A DNA stretch of 64,000 bases from Anodontia alba. Taxonomy: Eukaryota; Mollusca; Bivalvia; Lucinida; Lucinidae. Each line of letters opens with the position of its first letter. The stretch's first letter is position 1. Below the pieces are notes generated by a model, which was given only the letters and a program-made list of their open reading frames with translations, ran no database searches and was not told the DNA's origin. Of this stretch, positions 11,253-19,940 are shown piece after piece. The DNA is taken from assembly GCA_964016985.1 (NCBI GenBank), contig OZ024823.1, positions 64,996,514 to 65,060,513 on the forward strand. Direction: 5' to 3'. The translations under genes were made by a program, and so were the position numbers.

Positions 11253-13733
11253 ATGTTGTGCATTAATTGCAAGCAAACTAAACTTCCGGCAGACAGCCAT
11301 GTTTTATGCGTTAGATGTTGCGGGTGTTCGCAGCTATCTCCTTGTGCCAGGTCTGCCAGTTGGGCTTCAGAGATCTGGGAAGAATTATCCCACTTCCCCT
11401 CTTATGTATCTTCTGGTCGGGAGCAGGCTCAGGGATTCCCTTCTAGTACTCTGGTGAATAATTTTCAATTGAACTCTGGGCCTGCTCCAGATTTGGAAAA
11501 CAGACGTAGGGGACCCCAGGTCGCCGTTACCGTCACTGGTAATGAATGCTTGACTAGGGGACCTCGCCCCGCCCCCAGCGATGCTTCCCGACGGAAGGCA
11601 ACGCAGGGGGCGCTGGCGAACCCCTGTTCCGGCGGAAATTCCGAACCTAGGTACCTGCCGGGTTATCGTACACCTTATAGGTATGTTAACTCGGCGGCCT
11701 TTAATACGGCGGGCAGATTCCCAAGTAATGTTACTGTACCTTCCTCTCAATTTTCTTGGCAGGAAGGCGCAGATCAGGGGGCCTTTTATTGGCCATATTT
11801 TTATCCCTGGGGTTCTTGGGGTGGCTTTAGTGGGTATGATTATTACCCCAACTTATATTTGCCCTGTCCCGAAGCCATTCCAAGCTCGTCCAGTTCAATT
11901 ACTAAGACTGTTTCCCAGGAGAATGGTTCTCTCCCTTTAGTTGCTGGCATTCGTACCACACCAAATATCCAGGTTACAGGATCTGTTTCTCATACTACTC
12001 CTGCGGTGAGTTCATTTAGGAATCCAAAACCTATTCAAAGTGGTATGGCCAAAGTATCTCTTTCCACTGTGCCTACTATTAGTAAGGCTTCTCAACATAA
12101 TAATACTAGAGCCATTCCGACTTGTTCGGGTATTATTTTTCAGGAAGGTTCATTTTCAGATTCCTTAATAGCGGAACCAGTTATTGGTACTACCAACTTG
12201 GGTAGAAGTAGAAATAGTAAGAATAGACTGGGTACCTCCTCCACATCATCTGCTCTTCCTTCAGTCAGGGTAAGTCATAATGTTAATGAAGCCTTCGGGC
12301 ATTTGTATACGGAGGTACAGAATAGCAGCAGGGTTCCATTGGCTGACTATTCTTATGTAGGCGCACTGGGATCTGTAGAGGACGATGTCCCTATAGGTCC
12401 TAGTGTTTCCGCAGTCAGACCTTCTGTGACTATTCCTGCTTTGAGCAGGGATAGTTCTTTAGGTCTTACAGCTACGCCATTGAGGGTAACCAACCCCTCA
12501 CGTAGCACCCCTGACATTGCCTCAGCCATATCCCAGGCAGTATTGAGGACTCTATCAGGGTTGGGCAACTTGGCTTCGTCAGTGGATCTCCCTTCTGTTG
12601 CTGAAGAAGGGGAGGGGCAAACTTTCACGGGTCAGTCTGGATCCACTGGCAATGGTCGCGACCATGTTCGGACCATTAGCCAAGACCCCCGGGCTCCATA
12701 TCATGAATGTGATTATGTCCCGGACCAGGCTCTGTCAGAGAGTTCATTAAGTCCTTCTCAAAAGAGCCAGTCTCATGAGCCTGCCACAAACTACCATGAG
12801 ACACTGGAGGAAGTTTACTCCCTTTTGGGAGACCTTTGCCCCAAGGCTGACCAAACTCAAGACAGTGCGCGAGTCCAATCCCTGCTTGAGTCTATTTTGG
12901 ACCAGCCTACTTCCTCCAGGTCAACACTTCCACAATCCTCAACAGTGAATCAGTTGATGGGGAAGCTGTTTGACAACACCGCAGAGGCTAGAAACAATCC
13001 AAACTGGCATGTACCTAAGAAAACAATTGATTACCTTACTCGACCTCATTCTTACGCTTGTCATACGGAATTTTGGCCGAGTAAGATACCCACCCTTGAT
13101 GCCGACGCTGGCAGGCTAGGCATCTCAGTGGGCAGATTCGCCTCTTTACCAGTGGCTCATTTAGAGTACCTGGAGCGGTTAGCAAGGAGAGCGGTGGCCA
13201 TCAGTTCACATTGTGATTTTTTTGGTTCGGCTGCATTTCAGGCCCTCTGCGCAGAACATGTTGACCCGGATGTTCTGCGTAGTCTACTTCTAGCAGTGAA
13301 CCGCTCTGCTAAGCACATCATGGCCCTAGGCCTATCTATGTCTGCTGTACTACTGCATCAGCGCCGTAACGCTGCTCTAAATACATCTAATTTACTTTTA
13401 TCTCATAACAAGGACAGTCTTAGAGCAGCTCCTCTGAATTCTTCCTCTCTTTTTGGGGGTAAAATAGAGGAAGTTTTCAGAGCTAATCTAGACGATAGAC
13501 ATCATTCCCTCCTGAGAGCAAATTATTCAGGAGTATCGGCCAATAGAAAGAGACCTTCCTCCTCTTCTTTTAATTCAAATCCAGCGAAGAAGTCTAGGTG
13601 GGAACCAAAAGCTAGCCGGGTTCCCACCTCCACTTCTTCGTCTGCTGTCTCTTTCAATCGGTTTCGATCCACCAGAGGGGGCCGTGGTGGATCATCTTCT
13701 TTCAGGAGGGGCCCTGCTAGGAGGAGTAAATGA
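11253..13733 (+). CDS. DIRS ORF1, gag-like protein (826 aa)
   Basis: This is the first long frame after the left terminal repeat, starting at the first ATG that gives the frame. It is expected to bind element RNA and form the particle in which reverse transcription occurs. Visible features: an N-terminal zinc-finger-like CINC...CVRC pattern (C-x2-C-x12-C-x2-C, residues 3-22); a tyrosine/tryptophan/glycine-rich stretch at about residues 170-205 (YWPYFYPWGSWGGF); a long Ser/Thr-rich middle; and a basic RGG/RS-rich tail (STRGGRGGSSSFRRGP) suited to RNA binding. It ends in AAATGA and overlaps ORF2 by 50 bases in another frame. Assignment as gag rests on position and composition; no conserved fold is recognised. 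The frame is intact. Confidence 0.8.
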   Translation: MLCINCKQTKLPADSHVLCVRCCGCSQLSPCARSASWASEIWEELSHFPSYVSSGREQAQGFPSSTLVNNFQLNSGPAPDLENRRRGPQVAVTVTGNECLTRGPRPAPSDASRRKATQGALANPCSGGNSEPRYLPGYRTPYRYVNSAAFNTAGRFPSNVTVPSSQFSWQEGADQGAFYWPYFYPWGSWGGFSGYDYYPNLYLPCPEAIPSSSSSITKTVSQENGSLPLVAGIRTTPNIQVTGSVSHTTPAVSSFRNPKPIQSGMAKVSLSTVPTISKASQHNNTRAIPTCSGIIFQEGSFSDSLIAEPVIGTTNLGRSRNSKNRLGTSSTSSALPSVRVSHNVNEAFGHLYTEVQNSSRVPLADYSYVGALGSVEDDVPIGPSVSAVRPSVTIPALSRDSSLGLTATPLRVTNPSRSTPDIASAISQAVLRTLSGLGNLASSVDLPSVAEEGEGQTFTGQSGSTGNGRDHVRTISQDPRAPYHECDYVPDQALSESSLSPSQKSQSHEPATNYHETLEEVYSLLGDLCPKADQTQDSARVQSLLESILDQPTSSRSTLPQSSTVNQLMGKLFDNTAEARNNPNWHVPKKTIDYLTRPHSYACHTEFWPSKIPTLDADAGRLGISVGRFASLPVAHLEYLERLARRAVAISSHCDFFGSAAFQALCAEHVDPDVLRSLLLAVNRSAKHIMALGLSMSAVLLHQRRNAALNTSNLLLSHNKDSLRAAPLNSSSLFGGKIEEVFRANLDDRHHSLLRANYSGVSANRKRPSSSSFNSNPAKKSRWEPKASRVPTSTSSSAVSFNRFRSTRGGRGGSSSFRRGPARRSK

Positions 13734-15807
13734 CATCATCAGGGCCCTTCCATCTGCACCTCATCCCTCTCTTCCGGTGGGAGCTCGTTTGTTAAGTTTT
13801 GTGGAGGCTTGGTCAGCCATAACTCAGGATTCCTGGGCCCTTTCTATTCTCCGGAAGGGCTACAGGATTCCTTTTGCAAGGGAACCTCCACTATCGTTGT
13901 CTCCAATTCTGTTCCCTGTAGCTCATCAACATTTAAATCACTTGAGGGAGGAGGTGCAGATTCTACTGGAAAAGAAGGCTGTGGAAATTGTGAGAGATAC
14001 TTCCTCTCCGGGTTTCTACAGCCGGATTTTCTTAGTAAAGAAGAAAACCGGCCGTTATCGTCTTATCATAGACCTATCATCGCTAAACAAAATGATGAAG
14101 GTAGATCACTTTCAGATGGAAACTGCGGCCTCCATTCGGAGAGCTATTCCTCCAGGGGCTTGGGCGGTTTCTATAGACCTTATGGACGCATACCTCCATA
14201 TTCCTATTCATCCAGCGTCTCGCAAGTACCTGAGATTTTCCCTAGAAGGCACTATATACCAATTTCGGGCGCTTCCATTCGGAATCTCAACAGCGCCTTT
14301 CGTTTTTACAAACTTGATGGAGATTGTGGCGGGACATATTCGATCTCTAGGACCCAACATTCACCAATATTTCGACGATTGGCTTGTCCATCGTCTTTCA
14401 CAGGAGTCCCTACTGTCCGACCTTTCACTAGCTTGGGAAATCATTACAAGTCTGGGTCTAATACCAAATCCCCTGAAATCAGACCTAGTTCCATCTCAGG
14501 ACTTCGTGTATGTAGGAATGAGGTTCCTGACTCACATTGGCATTGTCAGAGTGCCAGAAGAGAGAGTCAACAAAATTCTTGTCCTGCTATTTCGGGTTCT
14601 ACAGGCTCAATTCATTACCGCCCGAGAATTTTTGTCCATGTTGGGATCACTCAATGCAGCAGCAGATTTAATTCAGTTAGGTCGCCTTCATATGAGACCT
14701 CTTCAGTTCCATCTTCTGGCCAATTGGAAACCTCACCGCGACAGTTTGGTCCAATCTATACCAATATCCCATTCATGTCGTGTAGCAATCAAATGGTGGA
14801 TGAATCCTTCCATTTATATGGCTGGAATTCCCCTTGTTATACCAACCCCAGATTTCCATCTGTTTTCAGATGCCAGCCATTCGGGCTGGGGCGCTCATTT
14901 AGAACCCCTAGGTCTAGAGGTTCAGGGACTGTGGGATATTGCTTCCCAAGACCTTCACATCAACAATTTGGAGTTACGAGCAGTTTTCCTAGCACTCCAA
15001 CATTTTCAGAGTCACATTTACAATTCATGCGTGATGGTAGCATCAGACAATTCATCAGTAGTGGCTTACCTCAAGAAACAAGGGGGGACCCACTCTCCAT
15101 CTCTGTGCATGCTAGTTTGGGATCTTCTTTACTGGTGTCATCATCGGAATATTCACATTCAAGTCAGGCATATTCCAGGGAAATTGAATGTTTTGGCAGA
15201 CAGCCTGTCTCGCCCAGACCGAATTCTCCCCACCGAATGGTCTCTAGATCGGGAGATAGCTCACCAAATTTTCAGTCTTTGGGGTACTCCTCAGTTAGAT
15301 CTTTTCGCCACCAGATTAAACCATCTTCTGCCCCTGTTCGTTTCTCCAGTACCGGACCACAGGGCTTGTGCAGTGGATGCTATGTCACTAGAATGGAAAA
15401 ACCTATTCGCATACGCATTTCCTCCATTCAAACTTGTTCCCCTGGTTCTAAACAAGATAAGGGATTCCAACAGTCGGTTCATTCTCATAGCCCCGTGTTG
15501 GCCTCAGAGGAGCTGGTTTTCAGTCATTCTGAGTCTCATAATAGACTTTCCCAGGGAACTTCCGGTTCATCGGGGTTTGGTATCACAACATCAGGGAAAA
15601 GTACTCCATCAGAATCCAGCTATGTTGCATCTTCACGCTTGGAAGTTGTCAGGAGTCAAATCAGAGGTAGACACATTTCTGAATTCGCTACCCAGTGTAT
15701 CTCTCAATCCCGCAGAGAGTCTACGCTCAAGGTCTACTCTGCGAGGTGGAAGATATTCTCGGATTGGTGTTTGCAAAGGGAAGTTAATCCTGTCGATCCC
15801 GCTTTAA
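13684..15807 (+). CDS. DIRS ORF2, reverse transcriptase, RNase H and methyltransferase-like region
   Basis: RT motifs are in order: VKKKTGRYRLIIDLSSLNK (about residues 118-136), SIDLMDAYLHIPIHP with the first catalytic Asp, and YFDDWLVH (about 229) with the Asp pair. RNase H follows: LFSDASHSGWG (about 393), NLELRAVFLAL (about 429), ASDNSSVVAYL (about 453), HIPGKLNVLADSLSR (about 495). A third region, LDLFATRLNHLLP (about 537), FAYAFPPFKLVP (about 577) and APCWPQRSWF (about 603), has the position and wording of the Dam-methyltransferase-like domain of DIRS elements. The frame opens with GTG, not ATG, and overlaps gag by 50 bases in the +1 frame; the first in-frame ATG lies inside the RT. Expression probably uses frameshifting or coupled re-initiation. 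The frame is intact. Confidence 0.9.
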   Translation: MVDHLLSGGALLGGVNDIIRALPSAPHPSLPVGARLLSFVEAWSAITQDSWALSILRKGYRIPFAREPPLSLSPILFPVAHQHLNHLREEVQILLEKKAVEIVRDTSSPGFYSRIFLVKKKTGRYRLIIDLSSLNKMMKVDHFQMETAASIRRAIPPGAWAVSIDLMDAYLHIPIHPASRKYLRFSLEGTIYQFRALPFGISTAPFVFTNLMEIVAGHIRSLGPNIHQYFDDWLVHRLSQESLLSDLSLAWEIITSLGLIPNPLKSDLVPSQDFVYVGMRFLTHIGIVRVPEERVNKILVLLFRVLQAQFITAREFLSMLGSLNAAADLIQLGRLHMRPLQFHLLANWKPHRDSLVQSIPISHSCRVAIKWWMNPSIYMAGIPLVIPTPDFHLFSDASHSGWGAHLEPLGLEVQGLWDIASQDLHINNLELRAVFLALQHFQSHIYNSCVMVASDNSSVVAYLKKQGGTHSPSLCMLVWDLLYWCHHRNIHIQVRHIPGKLNVLADSLSRPDRILPTEWSLDREIAHQIFSLWGTPQLDLFATRLNHLLPLFVSPVPDHRACAVDAMSLEWKNLFAYAFPPFKLVPLVLNKIRDSNSRFILIAPCWPQRSWFSVILSLIIDFPRELPVHRGLVSQHQGKVLHQNPAMLHLHAWKLSGVKSEVDTFLNSLPSVSLNPAESLRSRSTLRGGRYSRIGVCKGKLILSIPL

Positions 15808-16718
15808 ATGATTTGGTAGATTTTTTTTGCTACCTTTTTGACACCCTGAAATTATCGGTAGCTTCTATTAAAGGCTACCGCTCCGCCATTTCAAATACAC
15901 TGAAATTTTCCAAATCAGCAGACTGTACGGCGGACCCAATCATTTCAGATCTTATTAAAGGTTTTTCCCTGAGAAAACCGGTTTCCAGATCTCTTACGCC
16001 CAAATGGAATTTGACTTGTGTTCTTTGGTCTCTTAATAAAGCTCCTTATGAACCGCTAAAGACTGCTGACATCAAATACATCACGCTTAAAGCAGTGTTT
16101 CTTCTTACTTTTGCGGCTGCTAGAAGAAGAAGTGAGATTCATGCTCTGTCAATTGAGGAAGGCTGTTTTAGGTATGACCGCAACTCGGATTCCATTACCC
16201 TCCTCACACAACCTGGGTTTTTAGCAAAAAACCAGCTTCCAGAGTCATTACCAGAACCTATTGTTATTCCAGGTCTTTCTCAGTTTTGTGGTTCTGATAC
16301 GGATGATAGGCTTTTGTGTCCGGTCAGAGCTCTTAGAGCTTATTTGTCCAGAGTGAAAGCTGAGAGATTGGGAAGGAAGAGACTGTTTTTACCACTGAAG
16401 GGCTCTAAAGATATTTCACCTTCCACTATTTCTCGTTGGATCTGTGACGTTATCAAACTAGCTTATGCAGATTTATCATCTTCGGATCTGTCATTCATGA
16501 AAATCTCAGCTCATGAAGTTAGAGCTTTGTCTTCGTCTTGGGCTTATTGGAATTCTGTCGCCCTTGAGGATGTGGTAAGGGCTGCATATTGGCGTTCAAA
16601 TAGTACCTTTTCTTCATTTTACCTTAGAGATTTGGCCCCAATTAGGCAGGATACATCGTCATTGGGACCTCTCGTGGCGGCGCAGTCTATTACTGGCTGC
16701 CATCGTTCTGTATCTTAA
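15393..16718 (+). CDS. DIRS ORF3, tyrosine recombinase (about 441 aa from the proposed start)
   Basis: The recombinase integrates the circular DNA product. The N-terminal core-binding part (RRESTLKVYSARWKIFSDWC) begins near residue 108. The catalytic set is visible: Arg in AAARRRSEIHAL (nt about 16120), H-x-x-R in SAHEVRALSSS (about 16504), and a candidate nucleophilic Tyr in SSFYLRDL (about 16620), with AAYWRS before it. The same frame is open back to 13809, but that upstream part lies across the RT in another frame and is a shadow. I chose the ATG at 15393 as a plausible start. The overlap with ORF2 is about 415 bases. 246 bases of non-coding sequence follow before the internal complementary region. 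The frame is intact. Confidence 0.88.
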   Translation: MEKPIRIRISSIQTCSPGSKQDKGFQQSVHSHSPVLASEELVFSHSESHNRLSQGTSGSSGFGITTSGKSTPSESSYVASSRLEVVRSQIRGRHISEFATQCISQSRRESTLKVYSARWKIFSDWCLQREVNPVDPALNDLVDFFCYLFDTLKLSVASIKGYRSAISNTLKFSKSADCTADPIISDLIKGFSLRKPVSRSLTPKWNLTCVLWSLNKAPYEPLKTADIKYITLKAVFLLTFAAARRRSEIHALSIEEGCFRYDRNSDSITLLTQPGFLAKNQLPESLPEPIVIPGLSQFCGSDTDDRLLCPVRALRAYLSRVKAERLGRKRLFLPLKGSKDISPSTISRWICDVIKLAYADLSSSDLSFMKISAHEVRALSSSWAYWNSVALEDVVRAAYWRSNSTFSSFYLRDLAPIRQDTSSLGPLVAAQSITGCHRSVS

Positions 16719-16964
16719 GTCTCTTCACAGTATTTTAAGCCTGCTTGAATCCGGTGTGAAACTTTTCTTCAAAGGGTCTGTCTTTTTCTTCTCCATCAAT
16801 GGATATTGGATTTCGACCCGCAAGCATACCTACAATGTAAATATATTCCCCTAAAAAATACTATGAATTACCAGGGGACTGCTGAACTTCACCGGATTCC
16901 AACATGGGTGAGTAGAGATTTATACTATTTTTATTATTACCTACCCACCTATGCTTATTATTCA

Positions 16965-17061
16965 GGCTTATAATATCTTGAGGTGATGTATGCTGACATT
17001 GAAATGAAATTTTTAAAGTAAAATTAATTTCAATTAAAGCATACTCACCTCAAGATATTAT
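16965..17061 (+). repeat. DIRS internal complementary region
   Basis: About 97 bases. The first part (GGCTTATAATATCTTGAGGT on through GCTGACATTGAAA) is the complement of the left terminus, and the second part (ATTTTTAAAGTAAAATTAAT on) is the complement of the right terminus. This is the template that lets DIRS elements rebuild their ends and circularise. It is followed by TCCCTCCTCCCACCCCGCTT, a motif that recurs after the equivalent region in elements A and B. Confidence 0.92.
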
Positions 17062-17109
17062 CAAATGTCCCTCCTCCCACCCCGCTTTCATTGTTAAATT
17101 TTATTGCTC

Positions 17110-17439
17110 CCAAAAAATAGGGATGTTTTCTACCTTGCGTCTACCCTTTATAGTAACAATGTCTACCGCATGTGTTAGGCGTGCCGCACGCTTGGTGCGT
17201 GCTTTGGCGGGAATATACCTGGCGCGTCCTGATTGGTTGCTTACGGTGGCGTGGACGGAAGGGAACCAGTGCATAACTGGTACCCGACCTTGGTCACCTA
17301 GAAACAGGACGCTTGGTAGGGGGGACAACTAGGACGAGCTATAGTCTGTTTCAAACAATTTTTTTTCCTAGTTGTCTTTCTTTTGAAGGTCGATCTCGCG
17401 GTGAACCGCTCAAATAAGGCTTATAATATCTTGAGGTGA
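17110..17439 (-). repeat. DIRS right inverted terminal repeat
   Basis: Reverse complement of 10791-11120 over the full 330 bases. The open frames seen in it (17101-17332) are mirror images of those in the left repeat and are not genes. The element continues to 17480 with a unique right-end sequence copied in the internal complementary region. Confidence 0.9.
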
Positions 17440-17480
17440 GTATGCTTTAATTGAAATTAATTTTACTTTAAAAATTTCAT

Positions 17481-18014
17481 GTTTCCATTAAGTGTCACTT
17501 CCTTTTCCTTAATAAATCTAATTTTAACAAGGTCATATGCCAATACAGCTTCCAAAATATTTAAAAGAAACATTTTCTGTGCAATGAAATATATAATATT
17601 AATTTATCTTCCATGTGGATATGGAGAAATTTAAAGTTAAGAATTTGTTAAATTCCACTGATGACCTATGATAAAAGCAGAGGATTCCAATTAGAAGGAC
17701 CTGGTTAGTATTTGATCTACATTGGACTTTACCTGTCAAGGGAGATAATAGAAATACTGCTGCTATCTCTCATTGACACTTGAAGTTAATCGTCGATAAT
17801 TATGAGCAATTAAAATCTTTTCAGGTATTATGTGGCCGTCGTATGGAGGACAACGTGTGTTTTAGGAATAAATTTACTGGCCGATGGCGCTCATGTAAAG
17901 GTGGCGCTCTTATAGAGTACAAAATTATAGAGAAACTGATCGGGAATGTTTAAAGCTGGCGCTTTTATGCAGGTGGCGCTCTTAAAGAGGTGGCTGATTC
18001 AGCAAGTTTGACTG
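17481..18014. other. Right arm of the TA-flanked element
   Basis: Non-coding. It contains GATAAAAGCAGAGGATTCCA (17672), complementary to the stretch just left of the DIRS, and GCTGGCGCTTTTATGC / GGTGGCGCTCTTA motifs complementary to the left end at 7367. It ends TTTGACTG followed by TA. Confidence 0.65.
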
Positions 18015-18059
18015 TACAAATTTTAATGACTACCATAATAGAACCAGTTATTTCCAAAT

Positions 18060-18310
18060 ATCACACTGAGAGCGGCAGCAAGGATGGATCCGCATTTGCC
18101 GTGCATACAGATGGTCGCCGGTAAGATCCTAGCGTACAGCACATTCTTTCATGGAGATTTGTCCATAAAAAAATAAGACCGTTCTCCTCATTCCGCTGGA
18201 TCAAGAAGGGCAGTTGTCAGTTACTGGCGAAAGAATGTGCACTAAACATTGATGAACCTCTTAGGAATCCTGTCCACTAAAAGTTTGATAATGTTAACTG
18301 ACAGCTCCAA
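18060..18310 (+). mobile_element. Diverged SINE relic (same family as 32243-32543)
   Basis: GTCGCCGG...ACATTCTTTCATGGAGATTTG, CCGCTGGATCAAGAAG and GTTACTGGCGAAAGAATGTG match the body of the intact SINE downstream. The tRNA-like head is poorly preserved and no target duplication is visible. Its 3' portion lies inside the inner right arm of the long inverted repeat and is mirrored at about 2340-2484, so the SINE predates or is part of the palindromic element. Confidence 0.6.
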
Positions 18311-18475
18311 AAATGATCTGAAGTGTGTTGAAGGGCCGTCTAACCACATTACAAAAGAACAAATCCAAATATCATACCTAGTTTTGTTCTTCATACCACA
18401 TAATGTAATACGTACAACTTGACAATGTAAAGATTACACCTGTGTCTCAGAAAATTGGCTCTGCTGAAAAATGTT
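18196..18475. repeat. Right arm of the long inverted repeat, inner block
   Basis: Complementary to about 2166-2484 (for example CCACATAATGTAATACG against GTATTACATTATGTGG). It ends at the insertion point of element A; the outer block resumes at 24852. Confidence 0.75.
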
Positions 18476-18945
18476 TTAACTTCGTAATACATTAACCTAT
18501 AGATAATGTGCTATTCTCTTCTGTTTTCACACCTTCCACAGAAAAACGACCTTTCAGTCATCAATTAAAGTCTTTAACCAGAAGGTCCCTTAGGTAGTTA
18601 CCTGTGTGACGTAACTCTTCCCGCTCAATTGATCACGTGTCAGTTTCTTTTCTGTGGACAAAGAAATTCAACAAGGATTTTTTACCTGTGAAAGAAATTC
18701 GGATTATTTCTTTTCCTCGCGGATAAATTTCTGTATCCTTGTGTTTCTTTTGTTTCTTTATCACTCCTTTCACTAACCATGTTATTATTTAAAATTTTCT
18801 ATTGTTGATTTCTTGCATTTATTGACTGGCTATTACAACATGCGTTTTCGCGATTCTCGCTATAATTGGCACAACGCTCATGTGCGGTCGGTTCGGAAGT
18901 CGTGTTCTTATATAAAAAATTTTAACTTGTTTCTTTTTGTTCCAG

Positions 18946-19115
18946 GTTATTCAGCAATGTGACATGCCTTACCTGGACTATTACTGGATATCTTGCGAGT
19001 TGGCGAAGATTTCTATGGTGGAGAAGCTGATTAGTAAAGAACTTGTCAACCCTTATGGGTTATACGACAATTCTTTACTGATGGGAGCCCCACCCCATAT
19101 GGCTATACTGCCGGG
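18946..19115 (+). other. Exon-like block in element A
   Basis: A 170-base open stretch bounded by a strong acceptor (polypyrimidine CTTTTTGTTCCAG) and a donor-like GGG|GTAAGA. It reads VIQQCDMPYLDYYW... to ...APPHMAILPG in one frame. Upstream, an ATG at 18840 opens a short basic peptide (MRFRDSRYN). Copy B has the same boundaries and eight base differences, giving five amino-acid changes and two silent ones, so there is no sign of protein constraint. Element C (33219-33418) keeps the acceptor, the donor and the surrounding sequence although the middle differs. No known domain is recognised. It could be a vestigial gag exon or merely a structural part of the element. Confidence 0.45.
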
Positions 19116-19354
19116 GTAAGACCCATCAAGGTGGCATCTTATGGATGCTTAAGTATCCAAAATAACTGAGTCCACCAGTCACCGGTCATTCATTGTCAGC
19201 TTCACCAGGTACCAGTCACCAGTCACCGGGCATCTAGGCATGGATAAAATCACCGGGCATTCCTTGCCAGTCACCGGTCACGGGTCATCCAGTCAGAGGG
19301 CATCCAGGCAAGGATAAAATCACCGGGCATTTATCATCCAGTCAGTTATTCATG

Positions 19355-19940
19355 GGTACTAGTGTCCGGTCATTGTGACGCATTACTAGTTACTCCTACT
19401 GGGCAACAGTTACGAGTACTAGTGTCCGGACATTGTGTCGCGTTATTAGTGACTCCTACCGGGCAACAGTTACGAGTACTAGTGTGTGGTCATTGTGTTG
19501 CGTTATTAGTGACTCCTACCGGGCAACAGTTACGAGTACTAGTGTGCGGTCATTGTGTCGAACTATTAGTGACTTCACAGGGCAACAGTTACGAGTACTA
19601 GTGTCCGGTCATTGTGTCGCATTATTAGTGACTCCTACCGGGCAACAGTTACGAGTACTAGTGTGCGGTCATTGTGTCGAACTATTAGTGACTTCACTGG
19701 GCAACAGTTACGAATACTAGTGTCCAGTCAGTGTGTCGAATTATTAGTGACTTCGCCGGGCAAACAGTTACGAGTTCTAGTGTCCGGTCATATGTCCAGC
19801 TACTAGTGTATACCACTGGCAAATAGTTATGATTACTAGTATCCAGTCATTGTATTGGATGACTAGTGACATCTACTGGGCAATAGTTACGAGTTCTAGT
19901 GTCCAATCATTGTGTCGGATTACTAGTGATTGGGTAACAG
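19355..19940 (+). repeat. 60 bp minisatellite in element A
   Basis: Eight or so units of about 60 bases, with GGGCAACAGTTACGAGTACT, AGTGTCCGGTCATTGTGTCG and ATTATTAGTGACT as the landmarks. Units are near identical in the middle and decay towards 19940. The open frames through this array are by-products of a unit length divisible by three. Confidence 0.9.

Larger units (their letters stand above)
10773..17480 (+). mobile_element. Complete DIRS-type tyrosine-recombinase retrotransposon
   Basis: It has 330 bp inverted terminal repeats (10791-11120 and 17110-17439) in which I see one mismatch. An internal complementary region at 16965-17061 is the reverse complement of the left terminus followed by that of the right terminus, including each end's unique bases (GTCAGCATACATCACC on the left, TTAATTGAAATTAATTTTAC on the right). 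Three long open frames follow in order: gag-like, RT/RNase H with a further domain, tyrosine recombinase. DIRS elements replicate through a circular intermediate joined at the internal complementary region and integrate by recombinase, so they lack target duplications, and none is seen here. Open frames and near-identical repeats suggest a recent insertion. It interrupts the TA-flanked element. Confidence 0.93.
7353..18014. mobile_element. TA-flanked inverted-repeat DNA element hosting two later insertions
   Basis: The left end reads CAGTCAAACCTTTATAAGAG and the right end is the complement of CAGTCAAACTTGCTGAAT, with TA at both outer edges (7351-7352, 18015-18016). Subterminal sequence also pairs (AAGAGCGCCATC near 7367, complement near 17870-17990). 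Inner parts pair too: 10690-10770, with GATTCCTCTGCTTTTATCAT, is complementary to 17670-17740. Removing the element at 7598-10140 and the DIRS at 10773-17480 leaves about 1.4 kb, consistent with a non-autonomous pogo/Tigger-like or other TA-targeting transposon. No transposase is present. The superfamily is inferred from the CAGT-type ends and TA duplication only. Confidence 0.7.

Noticed and set aside
11385..12628. Minus-strand and alternate-frame ORFs within DIRS gag
   Set aside because: Shadows of the 826-residue frame with no recognisable content.
13809..15392. N-terminal 528 codons of the long recombinase frame
   Set aside because: They lie across the RT/RNase H in another frame and have serine-rich, domain-free content; treated as a shadow of ORF2.
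19362..19806. Open frames of 64-95 aa through the 60 bp repeats
   Set aside because: The unit length is a multiple of three, so any stop-free frame stays open; the peptide is simply the repeat translated.
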